Assembly: GCF_003112535.1 (NCBI RefSeq) | Contig: NZ_BEWA01000011.1 | Coordinates: 1-64,000 of the forward strand | Length of the DNA: 64,000 nt | Origin: Streptomyces rishiriensis | GTDB lineage: Bacteria; Actinomycetota; Actinomycetes; Streptomycetales; Streptomycetaceae | Direction: 5' to 3' | Part shown: positions 1 to 8,705 of the stretch, in pieces | How the letters are laid out: each line of letters opens with the position of its first letter | Position numbering within the stretch: position 1 is the first letter of the stretch | The notes under the pieces: model-generated | What the model was told of the DNA's origin: nothing | Seen by the model: the letters and a program-made list of their open reading frames with translations, nothing else | Database searches by the model: none | Translations under genes and position numbers: made by a program

Positions 1-388
1 AGTCGTCGGTGATGTGCTCGAGCCAGGTGGTCTCGGGCCGGTCGTCGTCGGGTGCGGTGCCGTCCCACAGGGCGAGGTGCTGCATGAAGCGGTCTTCGGT
101 GGCGCCGTGCCAGTGTTCCTCTCCGGGTGGGCAGGTGACGGTCTCGCCGGGATGGGCCTCGTAGACGACGCCGTCGCGGGTGCCGATCAGGGCGGTGCCG
201 GCGACGACGTGGAGGGTTTGGCCGACGGCGTGGTAATGCCAGGCGGTGCGGGCGCCCGGGGCGAAGCGGACCATGTTGGCGCGCAGGCGGGAGGGCTCCT
301 GGCCGACGTGGATGACGTCGAACCAGACGTCTCCGTTGAACCAGTCCTCGGGGCCCTTCCCGGTGGGCTGCGGCTTGACGAACTCCAT
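1..388 (-). CDS. Cupin-domain protein (3' end outside the window)
   Basis: Read leftward from ATG at 388 and open to the window edge, so the C-terminus is missing. The protein shows the two cupin motifs. The first is around residues 45-63, with His51 and His53 in the sequence AWHYHAVGQTLHVVAG; the second ends in PPGEEHWHGAT. It belongs to the small one-domain cupins commonly found beside carboxymuconolactone-decarboxylase-like genes. The usual motif-1 Glu is a Gln here, as in many of these relatives. It is the last visible gene of the leftward operon, 41 bp after the aldo/keto reductase stop. A metal-binding role is likely; the substrate is unknown. Confidence 0.85.
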   Translation of the reverse strand, partial: MEFVKPQPTGKGPEDWFNGDVWFDVIHVGQEPSRLRANMVRFAPGARTAWHYHAVGQTLHVVAGTALIGTRDGVVYEAHPGETVTCPPGEEHWHGATEDRFMQHLALWDGTAPDDDRPETTWLEHITDD

Positions 389-429
389 GGTGTGCTCGTT
401 GCTCTCGTGCGGGCGGGGGTGGGGCGGGG

Positions 430-1407
430 TCAGCGTTCCAGCATGCGCAGGCCGGCTTCGTTGTGGGTGTCGCCGGCGGCCGGGGGGAGGCTGGAGAGCT
501 TTGCCAGGACTTCGGAGCTGAGCCGGAGGCCGTCGGCGGCGGTGTTCTCCTCGACGCGGGTCACGCGCTTGGTGCCGGGGATGGGGGCGATGTCGTCGCC
601 CTGGGCGAGGAGCCAGGCGATCGCGACCTGCGCGGGTGTGGCGCCGACCTGGGCCGCGATGGCTTGGACTTCGTCGGCGAGCGCGAGGTTGCGCTGGAAG
701 TTCTCGCCGGTGAAGCGCGGGTTGCCGCGCCGGAAGTCGCCTTCTTCGAAGTCACTCTCGCTGCGGACGGTGCCGGTGAGGAAGCCGTGCCCGAGCGGGG
801 AGAACGGCACCAGGCCGATGCCCAGCTCCCGCAGCACGGGCAGGACCCGGTCCTCGATGCCGCGGGTCCACAGCGAGTACTCGGACTGCACGGCGGTGAC
901 GGGGTGGACGGCGTGGGCGCGGCGGATCGTGTCCGGTCCGGCTTCGGACAGTCCGAAGTGGCGCACCTTGCCCTCCTGGACCAGCTCGGCGACGGCGCCG
1001 GCGGTCTCTTCGATAGGGGTGTCCCGGTCGACGCGATGCTGGTAGTACAGGTCGATATGGTCGGTGCCCAGCCGCTTCAGCGACCCCTCAACGGAAACAC
1101 GGACGTTGGCGGGCTTGGAGTTGAGATTCCACGGGCCCGACCCGCCATGGTCGATCATGCCGAACTTCGTCGCCAGGACGACCTGGTCGCGTCGGCCCTT
1201 CAGTGCCCGGCCGAGGAGCTCCTCGTTGGTGTACGGGCCGTAGATCTCGGCGGTGTCGATGAGGGTGACGCCAAGTTCGATCGCCCGGTGCACGGTACGG
1301 ATCGACTCCGCGTCGTCGCTTCCGGCGCCGGTCAGGCCGTGGGACATGCCCATCGCCCCGAGGCCGATCCGAGAGACCTCCAGGTCACCCAGCTTGATGT
1401 GCTTCAC
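430..1407 (-). CDS. Aldo/keto reductase, 325 aa
   Basis: NADPH-dependent oxidoreductase of the AKR family with a (beta/alpha)8 barrel. The catalytic tetrad is visible as Asp51 and Tyr56 (IDTAEIYG), Lys81 (LATKFG) and His124 (YYQHRVD). The C-terminal cofactor segment reads IPGTKRVTRVEEN. Length is normal for the AKR11/13-like group. It lies in the leftward redox operon between the cupin and the SDR gene, 69 bp after the latter. Substrate is probably a carbonyl or quinone, inferred only from context. Confidence 0.93.
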   Translation of the reverse strand: MKHIKLGDLEVSRIGLGAMGMSHGLTGAGSDDAESIRTVHRAIELGVTLIDTAEIYGPYTNEELLGRALKGRRDQVVLATKFGMIDHGGSGPWNLNSKPANVRVSVEGSLKRLGTDHIDLYYQHRVDRDTPIEETAGAVAELVQEGKVRHFGLSEAGPDTIRRAHAVHPVTAVQSEYSLWTRGIEDRVLPVLRELGIGLVPFSPLGHGFLTGTVRSESDFEEGDFRRGNPRFTGENFQRNLALADEVQAIAAQVGATPAQVAIAWLLAQGDDIAPIPGTKRVTRVEENTAADGLRLSSEVLAKLSSLPPAAGDTHNEAGLRMLER

Positions 1408-1476
1408 GGTTGCGTGTCTCCTCTGACGGATGTGGTTCGGGAAACGCCACAGCTGCGCTGTGGCCGAGTGGGGCGG

Positions 1477-2316
1477 TCATTCCTCTACGGGAAAGTCCGT
1501 GGAGGCCGCCAGGTCGCGCTGGGCTTCGAAGTCGTCGATCCGCCTGCGCAGCACACCGAGGGTGGAGTCCAGCGCCTGAGAGCCCAGCACTATCCGCAGT
1601 GGAGCCGGGTCGGTGTCGACGGACTCGATGATGCGAGCGGCCATGCGCTGCGGGTCTCCTGGCGCCAGTCCGTTCGCCGGGTCGAGCATGGCCTGGAATG
1701 CGTGGGCGGGGTTGCCGTCGTAGGCGTCGATCGGGTCCGCGACCTGAGCGCTGCCGTAGCGGAACTCCGTGCGGGCCCCACCGGGCTCGACGATCGTCAC
1801 GCCGATACCGAACGGCGCGACCTCCTGCGCGACCGACTCGGCGAACCCCTCGATGCCCCACTTGGTGGCGTGGTACATGGAGTTGCCGGGGAAGGCGACC
1901 TGTCCGCCGTAGGTGGACATCTGCACGATGCGTCCCCCGCCTTGTGCGCGCAGGTGCGGAAGCGCGGCGCGGATCAGGGTGATGGAGCCGGTGAGGTTGG
2001 TGGCGATGATGTGGTCGACCTGGGTGTCGGTGATCTCCTCGGCGGCGCCGAACAGACCGTAGCCGGCGTTGGAGACGAGCACGTCCACTCGGCCGGCCGC
2101 GAACGCCGCGTCCACCGTCTTGCGTACGGCGGCGATGTCGGTGACGTCGAGGATCTCGGGGCGGAAGGTGTCGGGGTACTTCTCGGTCAGGTCGGCGACC
2201 TTGTCCAGGTTGCGGACGGTGCCGATGACCTTCTCGCCGCGCTCGAGGAGCTGGGTGGTCAGGGCGTGGCCGAAGCCGCTGCTGACGCCGGTGATGAGCC
2301 AGGTACGGGTGGTCAT
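1477..2316 (-). CDS. SDR-family oxidoreductase, 279 aa
   Basis: Classical short-chain dehydrogenase. The nucleotide-binding TGxxxGxG motif spans residues 9-16 (TGVSSGFG), the NAG motif is at 83-85, and the catalytic residues are Ser134, Tyr148 and Lys152 (YHATK). The start ATG at 2316 overlaps the stop of the upstream gene (ATGA), implying translational coupling. GAGGAG upstream is a good ribosome binding site. It probably reduces a carbonyl in the same pathway as the flanking aldo/keto reductase; the substrate is not evident. Confidence 0.93.
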   Translation of the reverse strand: MTTRTWLITGVSSGFGHALTTQLLERGEKVIGTVRNLDKVADLTEKYPDTFRPEILDVTDIAAVRKTVDAAFAAGRVDVLVSNAGYGLFGAAEEITDTQVDHIIATNLTGSITLIRAALPHLRAQGGGRIVQMSTYGGQVAFPGNSMYHATKWGIEGFAESVAQEVAPFGIGVTIVEPGGARTEFRYGSAQVADPIDAYDGNPAHAFQAMLDPANGLAPGDPQRMAARIIESVDTDPAPLRIVLGSQALDSTLGVLRRRIDDFEAQRDLAASTDFPVEE

Positions 2317-3110
2317 GCGTGCTCCTCTCGGGTCGGGGCGTCGTCGGCCGGGGCAAGGGCGTGAACGGCAGTCAGGGCGTTGAGGGTGCGGGGGTAGCCG
2401 ATGAACGGCAGCAGCCCGGTCAGGACGGCGAGCAGGGCGGCCCGGTCGTTGCCCACGTTCAGGTTGGCCGCGATGTGTCCCTTCACCTGCGCGTCGGCGC
2501 CGCCGAGCGCGGCAAGCATCGCGAAGGTGAGCAGTTCACGTGTGGGCACGTCGATGCCGGTGCGGGTGTAGTGGTCGCCGAAGCAGTTGACGCTGAGGAA
2601 CTGCTGGATGTGCTGCTCGTCGGCCGGGGCGTTCGCGTACATGGCGTCCACGGCCTTCTCGCCGACGATCCGCTTCTGCACCGCCAGGCCCTGCTCCATC
2701 CGGGTGTCCGGGCTGGTGGTGGACTGGCCCTCCAGGGGCAGTTCGACGCCGCGGTCGGTGAGGACGTCGTTGGTGGCGTGCAGGAAGTCGAAGACGCGGG
2801 CCATCCCGGCATAGGGCACGGCCTGGTAGACGATCTCCTTGGCCTCCACCGGCGTGACCCCGACGGTGAGTGCGGCGCCGAGCATCACCCGGTACTCGGT
2901 GACCGCGCCGACGGCGATCATCGCGGCGAGCTGCGTCATCAGCCGGGTGCGCTCGTCGACCTCGCCGGTGTGGCGCAGGACCTCGTCGAAGGCGAAGTTG
3001 TCGAAGTACTCGATCAGCTCCGGATCGGTGACCGCGAGCGTGGAGACGTGGCCGGGGAAGAGCCGCTCGTGCGCGGCGGTGGCAGCGGCGTTGGGCTTGC
3101 GGGCGGTCAC
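2313..3110 (-). CDS. Carboxymuconolactone decarboxylase-like protein, 265 aa
   Basis: Two CMD-type helical repeats are visible, one around residues 60-105 (TEYRVMLGAALTVGVTP) and one around 175-240 (RELLTFAMLAALGG through KGHIAANLNVGN). No CxxC was seen, so an AhpD-type peroxidase is unlikely. The GTG start at 3110 is chosen because it overlaps the stop of a short upstream cistron as GTGA; the reading frame is open further upstream, but that part is not CMD-like. The 3' end overlaps the SDR start. Such proteins often sit with cupins and reductases in stress operons; the reaction is unknown. Confidence 0.88.
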   Translation of the reverse strand: MTARKPNAAATAAHERLFPGHVSTLAVTDPELIEYFDNFAFDEVLRHTGEVDERTRLMTQLAAMIAVGAVTEYRVMLGAALTVGVTPVEAKEIVYQAVPYAGMARVFDFLHATNDVLTDRGVELPLEGQSTTSPDTRMEQGLAVQKRIVGEKAVDAMYANAPADEQHIQQFLSVNCFGDHYTRTGIDVPTRELLTFAMLAALGGADAQVKGHIAANLNVGNDRAALLAVLTGLLPFIGYPRTLNALTAVHALAPADDAPTREEHA

Positions 3111-3217
3111 GGGCGCACCAGCACCGTCAGCCGGCTGCGGTCGTCCATCGCCTTCTGCGGGGCGGGCACGTTCTCGACCCGGACGTCGCCGGGGCCGGAC
3201 AGGAAAGTGGCACGCAT
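3107..3217 (-). pseudogene. Internally deleted zinc-type alcohol dehydrogenase (36 codons left)
   Basis: A 36-codon frame starts MRATFLSGPGDVRVENVP, which is the N-terminus of zinc-dependent alcohol dehydrogenases. It then jumps to AMDDRSRLTVLVRP and stop, which resembles the family's extreme C-terminus. About 90% of a normal ~340-aa enzyme is missing, yet start, frame and stop survive. The stop overlaps the GTG start of the downstream CMD-like gene as GTGA, so the remnant can still couple translation. It cannot be an enzyme. The family assignment rests on recognition of the two termini. Confidence 0.72.
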
Positions 3218-3292
3218 AGAGGATCTTGCCCTTTCGTAACTGCTGTGGTGGCTCTGTGAACCGGAAGGGGGCGTCGGTGGGTTCTGGGCCGG

Positions 3293-3664
3293 TCAGCGGG
3301 GTTCGAGGCGCAGGGTGGAGGCGCGGGCCCGCTCGGTCAGGACGTGCTCGACGATGCTCGTGTAGTGCCCGTATTTCTCCCGGTAGGCGGCATCCACGCC
3401 CGGGTACTCGTCGGGTTCGGCTTGGTGGAAGGTGACGTCCTGCCGGACGCCGCCGGCTTCGATGCGTCCCTGGTGGCGGGACTGCGTTCCCCGGTACCAG
3501 GGGCCGCCGGGGCCCTTGACCGAGCGGACGTACAGCTGATCGCCGGAGCGGACCACCCACATCGTCACCGGGTCGCGCAGGGTGCCGTTGAGCCGTTCGG
3601 ACGCCAGGTCCAGCTCCTGAGCCGCGGCGATCTTCTCGAGATCTGAGCCCTTCCAGTCCGTCAT
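3293..3664 (-). CDS. DUF2255 family protein, 123 aa
   Basis: Small protein beginning MTDWKGSDLEKIAAAQELDL, with the conserved MWVVRSGDQLYVRSV and GPWYRGTQSRHQGRI blocks typical of DUF2255. These are predicted to be compact beta-rich, flavin/nitroreductase-like folds without a proven activity. It is the first gene of the leftward operon. The ATG at 3664 is preceded by a GGGAAGGGA-like site. The 286-bp gap to the divergent regulator at 3951 should hold both promoters. Confidence 0.85.
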   Translation of the reverse strand: MTDWKGSDLEKIAAAQELDLASERLNGTLRDPVTMWVVRSGDQLYVRSVKGPGGPWYRGTQSRHQGRIEAGGVRQDVTFHQAEPDEYPGVDAAYREKYGHYTSIVEHVLTERARASTLRLEPR

Positions 3665-3950
3665 CGTCGTTCCCTTCCCATGTGCAGGGCCAAGAGCCGG
3701 GGCTCTGACCAGCCGTGTCGCCGTTCATCCCGTCCGCGGTTTCCCGCACGTGAGGGGCACGCCATCGAGAAGGAGCCACGTCTCGGGATACGGGACCTTG
3801 GACGCTCGGCCCCGGTGCGACGCATGGTCAACCCTGCCCTCTATTGCCCGCCGCGGGGAGGCCGAGACGTGCCGGGGAGTGGCCAGCGGGGGTGTAACAG
3901 GGCCCCCCTCGACGCGCATGTCGCGCCGGGAGCGGAGAGACACTGGCGAG

Positions 3951-4838
3951 ATGGCACCCGAGCAGCACAGCGGCGGCAACGAGCTGGGGCGCTTCCTGCG
4001 CGCGCGCCGCACCCAGACCAGCCCTCAGGCAGCCGGCCTCACCCCCGGCCCCGGGGTGCGCCGCACCCCCGGCCTGCGCCGCGAGGAACTGGCCACGCTC
4101 GCCGGGGTCAGCATCGACTACTACATCCGCCTGGAGCGCGGCAAGGAGACCCGCCCCAGCCCGGCCGTGATCGACGCCCTCGCCCGCGCTCTGCAGCTCG
4201 ACGACGCCGAGCACCAGCACCTGCACGACCTCGCCGTCCGGGCCGCCCGCTACGCGCCTCAGGCCGCCCCGGCGCCGAGCCGGACCGTGCGCCCCCACAT
4301 GAAACTGCTGCTGGAGACGGTGCGACCGAGCCCGGCCTACGTCGTCAGCCGCAGCATGGACATCCTCGCCCACAACCCCGGCGGCCTCGCCCTGTACACC
4401 GGCATCGAGGACTGGCCCGCCACCCAGCGCAACCTCGGCCGATACCTCTTCCTCCACCCCGCCGCCCGCGAGATCTTCCCCGACTGGGACAACCAGATCC
4501 GCCACTGCGTCGCCCGCCTGCGTGCCCTGGCCGGCACCGACCCCGACGCCCCCGACCTCACGCAGCTCGTCGGCGAACTCCTCCTGAAGAGTCCGGCCTT
4601 CGCCGGGCTGTGGGAGCGCTACGACGTCACGGGCCGCAAGATCACCGCCAAGACCTTCCAGCACCCCCAGGTCGGCAAGATCACCCTCGCCTTCCAGGGC
4701 ATGACCCTGGAAGGCACCCCCGGCCACCGCTTCGGCGTCTACACCGCCGAGCCCGGCACCCCCGACCACGACGCCATGCTCCTGCTCGACATGACCGCCA
4801 CCCACACCGAGCCCACGCCGTCCCCACAGGAGCGATGA
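3951..4838 (+). CDS. MmyB-like XRE-family transcriptional regulator, 295 aa
   Basis: An N-terminal helix-turn-helix (about residues 10-75) carries the family hallmark VRRTPGLRREELATLAGVS and YYIRLERGKETRPS. The C-terminal half (about 105-280) is the MmyB-type ligand-binding domain, with conserved ILAHNPGG, NLGRYLFLHP and a HRFGVYTAEPG segment. The frame is open upstream, but the ATG at 3951 matches the usual N-terminus. It is divergent from the redox operon at 1-3664, which it most likely controls. The ligand is probably small and hydrophobic, by analogy only. Confidence 0.9.
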   Translation: MAPEQHSGGNELGRFLRARRTQTSPQAAGLTPGPGVRRTPGLRREELATLAGVSIDYYIRLERGKETRPSPAVIDALARALQLDDAEHQHLHDLAVRAARYAPQAAPAPSRTVRPHMKLLLETVRPSPAYVVSRSMDILAHNPGGLALYTGIEDWPATQRNLGRYLFLHPAAREIFPDWDNQIRHCVARLRALAGTDPDAPDLTQLVGELLLKSPAFAGLWERYDVTGRKITAKTFQHPQVGKITLAFQGMTLEGTPGHRFGVYTAEPGTPDHDAMLLLDMTATHTEPTPSPQER

Positions 4839-4979
4839 GCCCCCACGGTTCCAGCCTGGGCAAAGGCATGATCGGGGTAGCTTTGGCGGTGCGTTGGGGG
4901 TGGGCGGCGGCGACATAGCGCATGGCGGTCTGCTCGAATGCCGAACAGACGCAACCTGATAGCACCTGCATCGACCGCG

Positions 4980-5640
4980 TCAGAATGGTGATTCTCTGCC
5001 GTTCCTCGGCGGCCTTGCACCCGGCAGCGTTGCGCTTACGGGAAGCGGCAGGTTGGTCACGAACTGGTTCAGGATGTCGTCGCGATCCATGAACATGATC
5101 TGGCTCCGCTTCGCCGCGCCCAAGCGTTGCCCAGCCAGGCGGGCAGCCTTGGTCCGGGTACCCCTGCGGCGTAGGTACTGGCGGCATGGGCCATTGCTGT
5201 AGGCCTCGTCCGCGGCGAGACTGTTGGGCTTCTTGCGCGGCCTGCCCGCCCCGATGCGCGGGATGCGGATCTTGTCCATCGAGCAGGCTCTGCCATGACT
5301 TCCCGGCTTGGTGTTCTGCTGCTTCGCCCCCCCTTTTTGCGCCGGGACCGGCGGCGGATCGGTACGGGCGCCTGCCGCATGCTGATGGGCACGCACGATC
5401 GTGGAGTCAACCGAGATGTCCAAGTCGATCTCGCTCGCGGCGTCCGCCGCGTACTGCACCTGCTGCAGCAGGCGTGTTTCCAGGTGCCATCTGCTGACCA
5501 CAGCCAATGGCGCTCATAGACCGTCTTCCACGGCCCGAACCGCTCAGGCAGATCCCGTCACTGCACCCCGGTCCGCACCCGGTGCAAAATCTCGTCGATC
5601 ACCTGTCGGTGATCCCGCCACCGGCCACAACGCCCAAATG
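4980..5640 (-). pseudogene. IS5-family transposase remnant, frameshifted and internally deleted
   Basis: Reading leftward, one frame at 5500-5600 gives RQVIDEILHRVRTGVQ and DLPERFGPWKTVYERHWLWS, the IS5-type N-terminus. A second frame gives DLDISVDSTIVRAHQHAAGAR, with the first catalytic Asp, then IRIPRIGAGRPRKKPNSLAA and AYSNGPCRQYLRRRGTRT. The stretch normally between these blocks is missing, and the C-terminal region with the catalytic Glu is not recognisable. A weak tail may continue to about 4850. Frame changes and the deletion make it inactive. Boundaries are approximate. Confidence 0.75.
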
Positions 5641-5848
5641 CATACCTGACAGATTAATGCAGGCCGATTGGGACGGTGGCGCGTCACACTTGCGCGGCCA
5701 GACGCACTCCGGTGTCCGGCGGCCTCGACCCGGTCTCCGGCCGCGGATGTCACATATTGACGACCGTCTCGGCAATTCGTGCCCAGTCGGCGAACGTCCA
5801 GTCCCAGCGGCGGCAGACGCACTCCTTGGGGAGGTCGCCCCTCGAGGG

Positions 5849-5968
5849 ATGGCCACCAACCTTCCCCACCCTGGCGCGCCCCACGTCGCCGCCTGCCCGC
5901 ATCCGCCAGCCGACTTGCCCGAGATCGTCCGTCTCTACGGACTGCGGCCGTGGATCGAGCAGAGCAAG
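5849..5968 (+). pseudogene. IS701-like transposase fragment
   Basis: A short rightward stretch reads ATNLPHPG, then ADLPEIVRLYGLRPWIEQS, which resembles the conserved block before the catalytic Glu region of IS701/IS4-type transposases. The frame is then lost and no further homologous block is convincing. It lies beside the IS5 remnant, so this interval is an insertion hot spot. Assignment is from motif memory only. Confidence 0.45.
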
Positions 5969-7097
5969 GGGCCCAGTCGCACCTCACCAGCACCACCAGC
6001 CCTGCTGGCCCAGGGCCTTCCTCGGCACTCACACAGGAGAGCCGGCCCCCACCGTCACACCAAGTCCGGCCGCGCACAAGCGCCCACGTCCATTCACGGC
6101 AGCCTCCGCCGCCGCACCGGGGTTCAGTCCGGCGCGTCCAACGACACATGGCAGTTCCGGGGCGTACCGGCTGTTGCGAGAGTTCCGGCTGCCTCACGGC
6201 GGGGCAGCCGGCCACGCCGCCCGCCTACCACCCGTCTCCTGGATGGCCCTGCCACCAGGCAGGTCGGTCTTGGGCAGGAACCGCCATTCCCGGGCCGTCG
6301 CGCATCAGCCGTCCCGCCTGAAGACATGTCCGCAGGACATGATCACGAAAGGCGTGCACCACCACCAGCGAAGAATCCGCTGGTGAGCCCCCTGCGCCTG
6401 GCAGCCGGCCACAGCCACTCAGCGCCTCTTCAGCGGCTCATCGGTCCGACTGCTCGTCGCCCGCCCCCATACACGAGGCGAACCAGCACGTGACCTCACA
6501 CCGCCCTGACCAGCGGCGACACGCCCAACACCCTAAAAGGGTGCGGATTCGACCCGGATTCGACCCGAGGGCCCCAGACTCCAAAACGATCAGCAGTTGA
6601 CCTGCAGTGATGCTGATTCTTGCCGCTGTACCGAGCATCCATCAACAGTCTGGTATCACATTTGCAATTAAGTGGACATTTTGGGGCGATTAACGCTACG
6701 CAGTGAGTAGTCGCACTCGCCGTCGCCCTCTCCGGCCAACCCAAGCGCGAACCGGACAGCAGCACCACCCGGGCCACCTACTCCGGCGACTAGGGCTGAC
6801 AGGACAGGTCTCTGACCAGCCTCTTTACAGAAGTCCTTCCGCCTGGCAGAAGCCGCCTTGCCGAGCCGACACAAGCCTCACGACCCTGATTCCAACCAAG
6901 GCACGCGGGGCGACGGCGCCCCGCCGACAGGGACGGGAACGCCATGCCTCACATGACCGCCTTCGCCAGGAACGAGTGGTTCGCGGTGTTAACGGTCAGC
7001 CAGAGCGGCTGGACGTACAGCCTCTGCCTCGAAGCGATTGGGGGAAACCACCCCGTACCGCCCCCGTCATCCAGCACCCCAGGGCAGACGAACAGCC
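5969..7097. other. Intergenic region with no recognisable gene
   Basis: I see no coding sequence I can support here. Open frames on both strands are compositionally random and match no family I recognise. A hairpin CACCCT-AAA-AGGGTG lies at 6529-6543, next to a tandem 11-bp duplication. A locally AT-rich patch at about 6590-6710 contrasts with the surroundings and may be an end of a lost mobile element. The region connects the IS remnants to the accessory cassette. Confidence 0.5.
6545..6566. repeat. Tandem 11-bp duplication (GGATTCGACCC x2)
   Basis: Two perfect head-to-tail copies of GGATTCGACCC. On the minus strand each copy reads GGGTCGAATCC, resembling a tRNA T-arm, but no matching acceptor or anticodon arms exist around it. 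It could be a scar of an attachment site or simple slippage. Confidence 0.6.
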
Positions 7098-8120
7098 TCA
7101 GACCAGCCCTGGCGGCAGCTCCCAGCGCAGATCTCCAGAGTCAAGAGCCACGCTCCAGGAGGCGAGGGATGTCGCCAGCCGGCCGAGCACGAGGGTCAAA
7201 GCCTCGGGAACGAACCCACACTCATGCGCAATCCGGTCCGCCTCGACACATCCATGGCCAACGGAGAAGTCCGTGTGCGCCGCAAGGCAAAGGGCAGTCA
7301 GCCGCAGAGCCGGGTCACCGGCACTCACGCCGCCGACTGTCGCCATGCGCAACGCCCAGTCAGCAGCCTTCCTGCGGTCCGGGCGTGCCGGATGCTGAGC
7401 AAACAGCCCGCCGTCGAGAATCTGGGCGATCGTCCCGCCACTCTCAGAGCCCGGGCAGGCTGGCGTTCTGCGGAGACATCGCGCCTGCTCCAACTCAGTC
7501 CACGGGAGCAGGTCGCGGCCCAGGCGGAGGCTGTGCAGGACCCCGATCGGCAACCGAACCTGCCCGTCGGCATTCATGCGCAGGGCACACTGCACGGCGA
7601 GCAGTCGGGTCGCAGCCCCGGTGTGGCCTGGCAGAGTGGCGGCCAAGTAGCTGAGCATCTCCCGCACCCGAACCTGATCGCCCGGCCCTTTGGGCTGTCG
7701 TTTGCGCCGCCGCGAGGCACCGTCCGCCGCCGCCACGGTCGTACGCAGGAAGGTTTCCGGAACCACGGCGGCCTGCATCGTGACCGACGCACAGGCCGTG
7801 CAGGCATCGGCAAGTCGCCAGAGCCGCCCACCCCGCTCACGGGCAAGGAGAAGCCGAACCGGGCCGGCGCAGCCGCGGTGCCGGGGGTGCCAGCGGCACC
7901 CCCGCTCGTGACACTGACAGGTACGCAAGTACGACGGTAGAGCGTCGCGCCGGGCATGCCCGGCCAGGTGTTCGAGTGCCGCGGAGCGTGCAGATACGGC
8001 AGCAAGCAGTACGCCCCGGTGGTCGCACTGCTGACAAACGAGCTGCGGTCCACCGGAGCCGGGCCGCAGCTCCACAGTCCAGGCACGCCGCGCTGTCGGG
8101 CATGTCGTGTGGAGCCTCAT
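7098..8120 (-). CDS. Cys-rich putative zinc-binding protein, 340 aa
   Basis: I do not recognise a named family. The N-terminal third contains clustered Cys/His (CQQCDHRG near residue 30, then CQCHERGCRWHPRHRGC and ACTACA), consistent with zinc-ribbon sites. The rest is helical. ATG at 8120 is preferred over the upstream ATG at 8183, because the latter would place coding sequence close to the operator array; the choice is not certain. It is divergent from the XRE repressor at 8284 and shares its control region. Probably a nucleic-acid-associated accessory protein, by inference. Confidence 0.7.
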   Translation of the reverse strand: MRLHTTCPTARRAWTVELRPGSGGPQLVCQQCDHRGVLLAAVSARSAALEHLAGHARRDALPSYLRTCQCHERGCRWHPRHRGCAGPVRLLLARERGGRLWRLADACTACASVTMQAAVVPETFLRTTVAAADGASRRRKRQPKGPGDQVRVREMLSYLAATLPGHTGAATRLLAVQCALRMNADGQVRLPIGVLHSLRLGRDLLPWTELEQARCLRRTPACPGSESGGTIAQILDGGLFAQHPARPDRRKAADWALRMATVGGVSAGDPALRLTALCLAAHTDFSVGHGCVEADRIAHECGFVPEALTLVLGRLATSLASWSVALDSGDLRWELPPGLV

Positions 8121-8187
8121 AGGGCGCGCGCTCCTCCCAGTCCTGTCTCGCGCCGTTGTTCGCTCAAGGGAGCGGCAGCACACGGTA

Positions 8188-8267
8188 GTGCAGACCTCTG
8201 CCCCCTTGCCCGGGCCGCCACCTGGGGAAATAGGGCAGAGGTCTGCACTGACAGGGCAGGGGTCTGC
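8188..8267. promoter_or_regulatory. Three-copy palindromic operator array
   Basis: Three copies of a 12-bp palindrome GCAGA-NN-TCTGC lie at 8190-8201, 8235-8246 and 8256-8267; the last has one changed base in its left half. Copies two and three are exactly 21 bp apart, about two helical turns. Flanks extend the first two into a perfect 16-bp inverted repeat (8188-8203 with 8233-8248). The array sits between divergent genes and ends 16 bp before the XRE gene start, so it is the likely operator for that repressor. Confidence 0.75.
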
Positions 8268-8283
8268 CCCGTCGGATGGTCAG

Positions 8284-8547
8284 GTGACGATCTTTCCGCC
8301 CGATCCGAACTTCGAGGCGCTCCGCCTGGAGCTCGCGCGCCTACGGGCGGCCCGAGGATGGAGCTATGACGAGCTCGCCGCCCGTAGCGGCCTCGCCAGA
8401 CGGACTCTCATCGAAATTGAGCAGGGCCGCACGATCGGGACTCTGAAGACCTGGCACGCCCTCGCGCACGCTCTGAGCACTCCGCTCGACGAGTTCTTCT
8501 CCACGCTGTGCAACGGCCACGAACCGCCGACAAAGGCGGACGACTGA
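8284..8547 (+). CDS. XRE-family helix-turn-helix protein, 87 aa
   Basis: Small Cro/CI-type DNA-binding protein. The helix-turn-helix occupies about residues 10-65 (LELARLRAARGWSYDELAARSGLARRTLIEIEQG), followed by an amphipathic helix (LDEFFSTLC). The GTG at 8284 is chosen because it lies just past the operator array; the open frame runs further upstream through that array, which is unlikely to be coding. It probably represses itself and the divergent Cys-rich gene. It begins the rightward cassette that continues to the helicase. Confidence 0.88.
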   Translation: MTIFPPDPNFEALRLELARLRAARGWSYDELAARSGLARRTLIEIEQGRTIGTLKTWHALAHALSTPLDEFFSTLCNGHEPPTKADD

Positions 8548-8705
8548 CTAGCTCCAAGACGGCGTTCGCCAACCGCCCGAATTAGTGACGCGAAGCGAAC
8601 ACGCACTCGCACTCCCGAAAGCCAGTCTCAACAAATACGGCCGTCCAGGGGACACTGCGGGAGCGACACCGGCCGAGCGGCGTGTTGGCTGGCAGGTTCG
8701 CCCTC

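Noticed and set aside
463..2364. A 633-codon rightward open frame
   Set aside because: Antisense to the aldo/keto reductase and SDR genes, with Gly/Asp/Val-rich composition typical of shadow frames.
5770..5860. Minus-strand peptide CVCRRWDWTFADWARIAETVVN
   Set aside because: Looks protein-like but has no start, no extended frame and no family I could name; left out.
6500..6680. A tRNA-like T-arm sequence (GGGTCGAATCC) on the minus strand
   Set aside because: No pairing acceptor stem, anticodon arm or D arm could be built around it; the motif is just part of an 11-bp tandem duplication.
6640..6700. AT-rich patch as the left end of the Tn7-like element
   Set aside because: Only loose resemblance to the right-end repeats when gaps are allowed; no terminal TGT plus matching target duplication was found.
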